A stretch of DNA of 64,000 nucleotides from Larix kaempferi (lineage: Eukaryota > Streptophyta > Pinopsida > Pinales > Pinaceae), in contig BSBM01000917.1 in assembly GCA_027924585.1 (NCBI GenBank), forward strand, positions 8,919,501 to 8,983,500, written 5' to 3'. A program made the position numbers and the translations under genes. Of the stretch, positions 24,987 to 32,820 are shown piece by piece (position 1 is the first letter of the stretch; every line of letters starts with the position of its first letter). A model generated the notes under the pieces. That model was not told the origin of the DNA. It ran no database searches and saw nothing but the letters and a program-made list of their open reading frames with translations.

Positions 24987-24998
24987 GGGGGGGGGGGG
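24986..24998 (+). repeat. Run of 13 G at the stop codon
   Basis: The last base of the TAG stop begins a run of 13 G, directly preceded by CCCCCTA. It sits exactly between the protease frame and the 3' repeat array, so it may mark the junction where pol was lost, or serve as an extra polypurine tract. Homopolymers of this length are also error-prone in sequencing. Confidence 0.8.
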
Positions 24999-25009
24999 AC
25001 GTTAGAGCA

Positions 25010-25530
25010 AAGTTCTATTTCGGTGTCAAGCTCGTTAAAAAATGAAACCATCATTTCAAGCATAGTTTACTTTTGGTTTTAAGCTTGTGTAAAAATGAAA
25101 CCAACCATCATTATGAGCATAGTTCTCTTTCTATGTCAAGCTCGTTAAAAAATGAAATAGATTCCTACGAGCATAGTTTATTCTTTGTTTCAAGCTCGTT
25201 AAAAAATGAAACCGACCCTCAAGCACAGTTTACCGTTGGTTTTGAGCTTGTGTAAAAACAAAACCAATCCCAAGCATAGTTTACGTTCGGTTTCAAGCTT
25301 GCGTAAAAATGAAACTACCCTCAAGCACAGTTTACTTTTGGTTTTAAGCTTATGTAAAAACGAAACCAAATCCCAAGCATAGTTTACGTTCAGTTTCAAG
25401 CTTGTGTAAAAATGAAACTACCTTCGAGCATAATTTCTTTCTGTTTTAAGCTCATTAAAAAATAAAAAGGACCCTTTCAAGCATTGTTATTATCTATTTT
25501 CAAGCTTGTGTAAAAATGAAATAGATGTCC
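25010..25530 (+). repeat. Regular part of the ~52-bp tandem array, ten units with pseudoknot-like pairing
   Basis: The core (A)AGCTYGTKTAAAAA(T)GAAAC recurs near 25,029, 25,081, 25,139, 25,193, 25,244, 25,296, 25,346, 25,399, 25,448 and 25,502, about 52 bp apart. Each unit reads: arm a (CGAGC or CAAGC), spacer ATAGTTTACTTTT, arm b (GGTTTCA type), arm a' (GCTCG or GCTTG), A-rich loop, arm b' (TGAAACC type). CAAGC units have GCTTG and CGAGC units have GCTCG. At 25,236-25,244 arm b reads TTGGTTTTG and its partner at 25,259-25,267 reads CAAAACCAA. Tandem repeats in the 3' untranslated part are known for Tat/Ogre elements; the pairing pattern is my observation. Confidence 0.88.
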
Positions 25531-25785
25531 CTTTCATTTGTTCGAGTCTCTCGCTAGAGTTAGGATTTGAACCTTCATTTCATCTGCCTGGGTCACTTGA
25601 TTCTGGTTCTCCCTACCCCCCCTGGTGAACACATTTGGATTAGTAGCCAGGATTTTTGGGTAAGGAAAAAGAGTAGTCAAACGAAATGAAGCTTGGGGGG
25701 CATGTTTAGCCTTTAGCAATCATGCTGGGGGCATTTACCAACCTCTGGTCATCATGTTGGGAGGGAACCCATCAATGGGCCTTAA
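25531..25785 (+). other. Spacer segment of the 3' region, copy 1
   Basis: Non-coding stretch between array segments: CGAGTCTCTCGCTAG, then a tract ending in GAAGCTTGGGGGGCATG, then CAATCATGCTGGGGGCAT. A related but shorter or diverged order recurs at about 25,890-26,160, so array plus spacer seems to have been duplicated as a unit of roughly 350 bp. Confidence 0.6.
25695..25744 (+). other. Two internal polypurine-tract-like motifs
   Basis: GGGGGGCAT at 25,695-25,703 and GGGGGCAT at 25,737-25,744 match the GGGGGCAT at the real polypurine tract (28,146-28,153). Copies also occur at 25,980-25,987 and 26,079-26,087. Confidence 0.5.
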
Positions 25786-25890
25786 TCGTGAGCAGAGTTT
25801 ACCATTGGCTTCAAGCTCATTAAAAAATGAAACCAGTAGTCTGAGCAAAGTTCTACTCCTGTGTCAAGCTCGTTAAAAAATGAAACATAT
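25786..25890 (+). repeat. Two further ~52-bp units
   Basis: GAGC...AAGCTCATTAAAAAATGAAACC and GAGC...AAGCTCGTTAAAAAATGAAAC. Both keep the GAGC/GCTC pair; arm b has one mismatch in each (GGCTTCA and GTGTCA). Confidence 0.8.
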
Positions 25891-26160
25891 CCTTTCCCTT
25901 TGAGTCGAGTCTCCTCGTAGACTTAGTACCTGAACCTTCTTTTCACTCGCCTATACCTTAGGTGAATGAAATGAAGCTTGGGGGCATGTCTTCAACCTCT
26001 GGAAGTTACGTTGAAGTCAACTTGATCGCCTCTCCACATCACGTTGGAGCTAAGTCACTTACTTCTAGCAATCATGCTGGGGGGCATGAACCAACCTTTG
26101 GATTTCATGACGGGAAGAAGTTCACCATTGGGAACATTTTCGAGCATACTTTCCTTTTTA
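25891..26160 (+). other. Spacer segment of the 3' region, copy 2
   Basis: Diverged counterpart of 25,531-25,785: CGAGTCTCCTCGTAG, GAACCTTCTTTTCA, GAAATGAAGCTTGGGGGCATG and CAATCATGCTGGGGGGCATG recur in the same order. The 71-codon frame here (25,962-26,177) carries no domain and is not called. Confidence 0.6.
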
Positions 26161-26290
26161 GGTTTCGAGCTCATTAAACCATGAAAATTATCATGAGCAT
26201 AGTTCATTTTCTGTTACAAGCTCGTTAAAAAATGAAGCAGACATCATGAGCATTCTTCCAACCTATCTTCGAGCTCGTTAAAAACAGTAA
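26161..26290 (+). repeat. Three intermediate units of the ~52-bp array
   Basis: Cores at about 26,169, 26,219 and 26,271 keep GAGC/GCTC and the A-rich loop. Arm b is short or mismatched here (for example ATCTT/AAGAT in the third). Confidence 0.7.
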
Positions 26291-26960
26291 GATGGTGTTT
26301 GAGCTTACTTTTCACTTTTTTCGTGCTCTGGCTAAAAACATGAAAAGTGGTTTGAGCTTACTTTTTCCTTTTTCGTGCTCTGGATCCAAACATGAAAAAG
26401 ATTCCGAGTGCTTTTGATACCATTATCGTGCTCGTTAAACAATTGGAGTAAAAAGGTGTGTCTAACGAGTATAGGTTTATCACTTTATCCGGCCTCGCTA
26501 GACTATTTACGGAAAAGGAACTGTGCCGAGTTTACTTTTCCTTTGTCGTACTCGGTCATCAACCATGACAAAGTTGTACATGGAGTCCATAGTTAAGCTC
26601 TTTTTAGACTCCCTAAAATTGAAAAGATTGCCAAGCGAAATTGATTTGTTCACGCTTGTAAAAGGATTTGAATGATCGTCTCCCTAGTGATAGTTTACCC
26701 CTTTTTCGGACTAGGGGGCACTACTTACGAAAAAGGAATACTCCAGCCAATCATGACTGGAAGAGTCCTCTCCCGCGTTGTTTTACCCTTTTTCGGGCGA
26801 TGAGGCTAACCTTACGAAAAAGGACTGTTGGAGTCTTCTTTAGTTATTTTCAGACTCTCTAAACATGAAATGACAACCGAGTTTTCCTTCCTTGGACTCG
26901 TTAAAATTTAACATCGAAGGACCCACTTTGGGACGAACCCCTCCTTTCTCAGGTTCGAAA
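26291..26960 (+). repeat. Diverged units of the array that keep their complementary arms
   Basis: Arms change but pairing persists. At 26,301-26,349: GAGC/GCTC and CACTTTT/AAAAGTG. At 26,354-26,400: GAGC/GCTC and CTTTTTC/GAAAAAG. At 26,526-26,573: CCGAGT/ACTCGG and CTTTGTC/GACAAAG. At 26,582-26,627: GGAGTC/GACTCC and TCTTTT/AAAAGA. At 26,682-26,736: CCCTAGT/ACTAGGG and CCTTTTTCG/CGAAAAAGG. At 26,767-26,823: CCTC/GAGG and CCTTTTTCG/CGAAAAAGG. At 26,831-26,870: GAGTCT/AGACTC and TTTC/GAAA. At 26,878-26,921: CGAGT/ACTCG and TCCTTC/GAAGGA. In every case the order is a-b-a'-b'. No protein-coding frame of note. Confidence 0.8.
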
Positions 26961-26989
26961 AACATGTGAGATTGGACTCATCTATGAGA

Positions 26990-27035
26990 TGAGCTATATC
27001 GAGCATCTGTTATCCTCCTCAAGCTCGTTAAAAAA
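26990..27035 (+). repeat. Last recognisable unit of the ~52-bp array
   Basis: CGAGC (about 26,999) and CAAGCTCGTTAAAAAAC (about 27,020) keep the first pair and the A-rich loop; the second pair is not clear. Confidence 0.6.
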
Positions 27036-28142
27036 CAAAGAGGTACTCGTCCATCATGTCGGGGGAAAATGGGGGAACAAGTCAAGTTTATCTATGGCAG
27101 CTTGTCAGTCGTTACCTTTTGAACATGGCATGTGTCCATCTCTTGTCTATATTTGGGTGTCCGTTTTTCATTGAGTCATAGTCATCATCATGGGTCGTCT
27201 CCCTGGCCACGAGTCCACTCATCTGACGTCTATCCTCTATTTATCAATAATCCCTGCTGCCAAGTCTTGTTACATGCCGTTATATGTTCAAAGGGTTGCA
27301 TTGTATCGAGTCATTCATTGTGTCAGGCCTCCGCTGTGTCAGTACATATTCCATTACTTCATCATCCTATCATATGTGCCGATTTCGTGTCGATGATGTG
27401 GGAATCATCATGGCCCACCTTCGACGAGTCTATTCCTGTCGACACCAAATCACTATCCAGGAATTAGACTTAGGAATCAACCATTAGTACCTTGGTACCT
27501 GCATGCCTCAATGGCAGGTTTCCTCGTGTTTGACAACAGGTTCACATCATTGACCTCTGATCAAGCAATCTCTCGGATGCTCGACATCAACTCATTTATT
27601 CGCATTTCGTTGAGATGTACTATTGATACCTTGGGAATCATTGTCATTATTGGTGATCTCCCTCGCATTTGTTAACGGTCCACATCATTGACCGGTAATC
27701 AAATGGTTTCTTCCATGTTCGAATTCAACACCTTGTAATCACATGGTTAGATTCGTATCTTTATGCGATCGGGTAGAAGACCTTGGGTGCATCACTGTAT
27801 CTTGACTGCATCCAGGCTGCGATGGAGATGTCTCTTGTATTGTCACACAGATCCACTTATTGTATTAGTCGTGGCTGTGTTGTTATTGTCTCATGGATCT
27901 ACGATTGTTCATAGTAGCCATGATCTGTCCACAGTTTACATTATCTCAGTACTCATGGATCTGCAATGTATTGGTCGGCAGCCATGCTTTGAGTCGTTTG
28001 TTGCCGAGCATGGGAATGCCCGCCTCGGTGGTATATCTAACACTTTGTTTCTATTTCAGCTCCGTGTCGCTCTCCTCGATGCTATCTCTGCAAATTATAT
28101 TCGTAAAGTCTTTCGGCCATCAGTCCCTTCTGACCTCACACT
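27036..28142 (+). other. Retrotransposon 3' region without gene
   Basis: About 1.1 kb with several overlapping short frames (60-127 codons) in different phases. None shows reverse transcriptase, RNase H, integrase or chromodomain motifs that I recognise. One diverged direct repeat, 138 bp apart (27,523 and 27,661), carries CACATCATTGACC. It is best read as untranslated 3' sequence. Confidence 0.65.
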
Positions 28143-28150
28143 TTAGGGGG
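28143..28150 (+). other. Polypurine tract
   Basis: TTAGGGGG followed by CATC immediately before the right LTR. This is the expected place for plus-strand priming. The tract is short and is separated from the LTR by four bases. Confidence 0.7.
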
Positions 28151-28154
28151 CATC

Positions 28155-29144
28155 TGTTATACCTCAATATTACACATTTCGTATTAGTGTCGCATCCTTG
28201 CATTACCGACCTAAATGACAGTTTCCCTTAAAGATCATCTGAACATCCAGAGTGAAAACCATTGACTGAATACTGAAAGCAAAACCTTTTTCTGCCATCT
28301 TCCAGCCCAACTTAGCCCTGTTTGTGAGCACTGCCGCTCCTTGCACATCTACAAGGGCGCGGTAGTTAGCACTACCGCGCGTTGCTCCTTCTCTGGGGCG
28401 CGGTACTACCGCGTTATGCTCAGTTATAGGGGCGCGGTAGTCTGAAATTAGCCTTTTTGCCTTGGATTTTGGGATTTCGACCTTCGAGGAGATTTTGTTG
28501 GGATTACTACCTTTGGTTCGATCCTAACTCCTTCTTTGTTTAGCTGGCCTGATCCACTAAACCCTCCATAGATCCACACTTCTCTCTTGTTGGTTAGCCT
28601 TCCCATGTGCTATAAGAGAGAAGCTTTCCATGGGCCAAAGGGAGGACTTTTGGGGCATCAAACCTATGATCTTTAGACTGCTGCAGAGATAGCTAGAGGA
28701 AGCACTTGGAGCTGGAGGATTGGCTTGGACATCAAGCACCCTTTGTAAGTAATCTTCAAGTTGTAATGGAATAACTTGTCTTGTTTTCCCAAATCATGTG
28801 TGTTAATATTGTTTTAATGATATGATTTGTATCTCTCATAGATTTAGATCCTAACTCATGTTTTCAGATTGCTAGAGAATAGTACATGCTTTTGTTTTGG
28901 TTCCATTGTTAACAGGTTTACTTGTGAGGACTTGGAGCTTGGAGTAAATATCAAAGACAAGCGTTTGGACATAAGGTCAGTTAAACTCCTTCTATTCTCT
29001 TCAGCATTTTAATTCTGAGATGTTTGTTAGATCTAGGGATTCAAGGTTGCATTTGTTTTGTCTGTTCTTAGCCTAGAGTTAGTTAAAGCCTACTTTAGCC
29101 TAAGGGAATTTTGACTTATCCGTAGGGCAGAATTCCATCTAACA
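28155..29144 (+). repeat. Right LTR (3' LTR)
   Basis: 990 bp, the same length as the left LTR and about 99.8 percent identical by eye (two substitutions, at 28,391 and 28,892). With a commonly used plant rate of 1.3e-8 per site per year, two differences in 990 bp give an age of the order of 80,000 years; the figure depends on that assumed rate and on my hand comparison. Confidence 0.97.
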
Positions 29145-29149
29145 AAATC
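29145..29149. repeat. Target site duplication, right (AAATC)
   Basis: Matches 20,486-20,490 exactly. The satellite monomer continues as ATGTAAACC right behind it. Confidence 0.95.
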
Positions 29150-32100
29150 ATGTAAACCTTCTAGAAGCTGTGATTTTAAAAAACGGGGGAAGTAAGCTTT
29201 TCTTATTTCTGGACGCATGCGCAAACTATAGAAAGTCGTTATGACGTAGAATGTGCATACTTTGTTGATTCCATTTATGAAATAAAACACATTTTCTAAA
29301 AACTCGTGTTTTTTAATAAATCATGTAAACCTTCCAGAAGCTGTGATTTTAAAAAACAGTGGAAGTAAGCTTTTCTTATTTCTGGACGCATTCGCAAACT
29401 ATAGAAAGTCGTAATGACATAGAATGTGCATACTTTGCTGTTTCCATTTATGAAATAAAACACATTTTCTAAAAACTCGTGTTTTTAAAGAAATCATGTC
29501 AACCTTCTAGAAGCTGTGATTTTAAAAAACGGGGGAAGTAAGCTTTTCTTATTTCCGGACGCATGCGCAAACTATACAAATTCGTTATGACGTAGAATGT
29601 GCATACTTTGTAGATTCCATTTATGAAATAAAACACATTTTCTAAAAACTCGTGCTTTTTACGAAATCATGTAAACCTTCTAGAAGCTGTGATTTTAAAA
29701 AACGGGTGATGTAAGCTTTTCTTATTTCCGAACGCATGCGCAAAGTATAGAATGTCGTTATGACGTAGAATGTGCATAGTTTGTTGATTCCATTTATGAT
29801 ATAAAACACATTTTCTAAAAACTCGTGTTTTTTAAGAACTCATGTAAACCTTCTAGAAGCTGTGATTTTAAAAAACGTGGGAAGTAAGCTTTTCTTATTT
29901 CCAAACGAATGTGCAAACTATAGAAAGTCATTATGACGTAGAATGTGCATACTTTGTTGATTCCATTTATGAAATAAAACACATTATCTAAAAACTCGTG
30001 TTTTTTAAGAAATCATGTAAACCTTCTAGAAGCTGTGATTTAGAAAAACGGGGGAAGTAAGCTTTTCTTATTTCCGGACGCATGCGCAAACTATAGAAAG
30101 TCGTTATGACGTAGAATGTGCATACTTTGTAGATTCCATTTATGAAATAAAACACATTTTCTAAAAACTCGTGTTTTTTAAGAAATCATGTAAACCTTCT
30201 AGAAGCTGTGATTTTAAAAAACGGGGGAAGTAAGCTTTTCTCATTTCCAAATGCATGCTCAAACTATAGAAAGTCGTTATGATGTAGAATGTGCATACTT
30301 TGTTGATTCCATTTATGAAATAAAACACATTTTCTAAAAACTTGTGTTTTTTAAGAAATCATGTAAACCTTCTAGAAGCTGTGATTTTAAAAGACGGTGG
30401 AAGTAAGCTTTTCTTATTTCCGGACGCATGCGCAAACTATAGAAAGTCGTTATCACGTAGAATGTGCATACTTTGTTGATTCCATTTATGAAATAAAACA
30501 GATTTTCTAAAAACTCGTGTTTTTTAAGAAATCATGTAAACCTTCTGGAAGCTGTGATTTTAAAAAACGGTGGAAGTAAGCTTTTCTTATTTCCGGACGC
30601 ATTCGCAAACTATAAAAAGTCGTTATGAAGTAGAATGTGCATACTTTGTTGATTTCATTTATGAAATAAAACACATTTTCTAAAAACTCGTGTTTTTTAA
30701 GAAATCATGTAAATCTTCTAGAAGCTGTGATTTTAAATAACGGGGGAAGTAAGCTTTTCTTATTTCCAAACGCATGCGCAAACTATAGAAAGTCGTTATG
30801 ACGTAGAATGTGCATACTTTGTAGATTTCATTTATGAAATAAAACACATTTTCTAAAAACACGTGTTTTTGACGAAATCGTGTAAACCTTCTATAAACAG
30901 TGATTTTAAAAAACGGTGGAAATAAGCTTTTCTTATTTCCGGACATATGCGCAAACTATAGAAAGTCGTTATGACGTAGAATGTGCATAATATATTGATT
31001 CCATTTATGAAATAAAACACATTTTCTAAAAACTCGTGTTTTTTACGAAATCATGTAAACCTTCGAGAACTGTGATTTAAAAAATGGTGGATGTAAGCTT
31101 TTCTTATTTCTGGACGCATGCGCAAACTATAGAAAGTCGTTATGACGTAGAATGTGCATACTTTGTAGATTCCATTGATGAAATAAAACACATTTTCTAA
31201 AAACACGTGTTTTTTACGAAATCGTGTAAACCTTCTAGAAGCTGTGATTTTAAAAAACGGTGGAAGTAAGCTTTTCTTATTTCCGGACGCATGCGCAAAC
31301 TATAGAAAATCGTTATGACGTAGAATGTGCATAATTTGTTGATTCCATTTTTGAAATAAAACACATTTTCTAAAAACTCGTGTTTTTTAAGAAATCGTGT
31401 AAACCTTCTAGAAGCTGTGATTTTAAAAAAAGGGGGAAGTAAGCTTTTCTTATTTCCGGACCAATGCGCAAACTATAGAAAGTCGTTAAGACATAGAATG
31501 TGCATACTTTGTTGATTCCATTTATGAAATAAAACACATTTTCTAAAAACTCGTGTTTTTTACGAAATCATGTAAACCTTCTAGAAGCTGTGATTTTAAA
31601 AAAATGGTGGAAGTAAGATTTTCTTATTTCCGGACGCATGCGCAAACTATAGAAAGTCGTTATGACGTAGAATGTGCATACTTTGTAGATTCCATTTATG
31701 AAATAAAACACATTTTCTAAAAACACATGTTTTTTACGAAATCGTGTAAACCTTCTAGAAGCTGTGATTTTAAAAAACGGTGGAAGTAAGCTTTTCTTAT
31801 TTCCGGACGCATGCGCAAACTATAGAAAGTCATTATGACGTAGAATGTGCATACTTTGTAGATTCTATTTATGAAATAAAACACATTTTCTAAAAACACG
31901 TGTTTTTTATGAAATCATGTAAACCTTCTAGAAGCTATGATTTTAAAAAATGGTGGAAGTAAGCTTTTCTTATTTCTGGATGCATGCGCAAACTATAGAA
32001 ATTCGTTATGACATAGAATGTGCATACTTTGTTGATTCCATTTATGAAATAAAACACATTTTCTAAAAACTCGTGTTTTTTAAGAAATCATGTAAACCTT

Positions 32101-32820
32101 CTAGAAGCTGTGATTTTAAAAAACGGGGGAAGTAAGCTTTTCTTATTTCGGGACGCATGCGCAAACTATAGAAAGTCGTTCTGACGTAGAATGTGCATAC
32201 TTTGTAGGTTCTATTTATGAAATAAAACACATTTTCTAAAAACTCGTGTTTTTTACGAAATCATGTAAACCTTCTAGGAGCTGTGATTTTAAAAAACGGT
32301 GGAAGTAAGCTTTTCTTATTTCCGGACGAATGCGCAAACTATAGAATGTCGTTATGACGTAGGATGTGCATACTTTGTTGATTCCAATTATGAAATAAAA
32401 CACGTTTTCTAAAAACTCGTGTTTTTTAAGAAATCATGTCAACCTTCTAGAAGCTGTGATTTTAAAAATCGGTGGAAGTAAGCTTTTCTTATTTCCGGAC
32501 GCATGCGCAAACTATAGAAAGTCTTTATGACGTAGAATGTGCATACTTTGTTGATTCCATTTATGAAATAAAACACATTTTCTAAAAACTCGTGTTTTCT
32601 AACAAATCATGTAAACCTTCTAGAAGCTGTGATTTTAAAAAACGGGGGAAGTAAGATTTTCTTATTTCCAAACGCATGCGCAAACTATAGAAAGTCATTA
32701 TGACGTAGAATGTGCATACTTTGTAGATTCCATTTATGAAATAAAACACATTTTCTAAAAACTCGTGTTTTTTACGAAATCATGTAAACCTTCTAGAAAC
32801 TGTGATTTTAAAAAACGGTG
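29145..32820 (+). repeat. 173-bp satellite array, right of the retrotransposon
   Basis: Direct monomers with mixed variants. The first few share rare changes with the 14.1-14.6 kb block: CTTTGCTGTTTCC (about 29,435) and TTTTTAAAGAAATC (about 29,480). A monomer set marked by GTCAACC, AAAATCGG and GTCTTTATG near 32,438-32,530 recurs at 42,647, 47,494, 52,006, 55,812 and 62,906. No gene. Confidence 0.96.

Larger units (their letters stand above)
20491..29144 (+). mobile_element. Non-autonomous Ty3/gypsy LTR retrotransposon, Tat/Ogre-like
   Basis: The 8,654-bp element has paired 990-bp LTRs, TGTTA...TAACA termini, a 5-bp target duplication, a primer binding site after the left LTR and a polypurine tract before the right LTR, so it reads on the + strand. 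The gene at 23,466-24,986 gives zinc knuckles and an aspartic protease whose sequence style (DEGASVSIL, PLDFNLLLGRDYV, TIDQLSF) I recognise from the Tat branch; this assignment is from memory of the family. No reverse transcriptase, RNase H or integrase motifs are seen in the 3.2 kb behind the gene, where autonomous elements carry pol. That space holds a tandem-repeat array. Movement must have relied on enzymes from a related element. Confidence 0.93.

Noticed and set aside
25010-27030. Simple hairpin array only (stem b-b' alone)
   Set aside because: The a/a' pair is present in nearly all units and changes in a compensated way too, so a single hairpin leaves half of the pattern unexplained. 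It remains the fallback if the first stem fails a covariation test.
27132-28231. Frames of 111, 127 and 112 codons near the 3' end as pol remnants
   Set aside because: No reverse transcriptase YXDD, RNase H or integrase HHCC/DDE pattern is visible; the last runs into the LTR.
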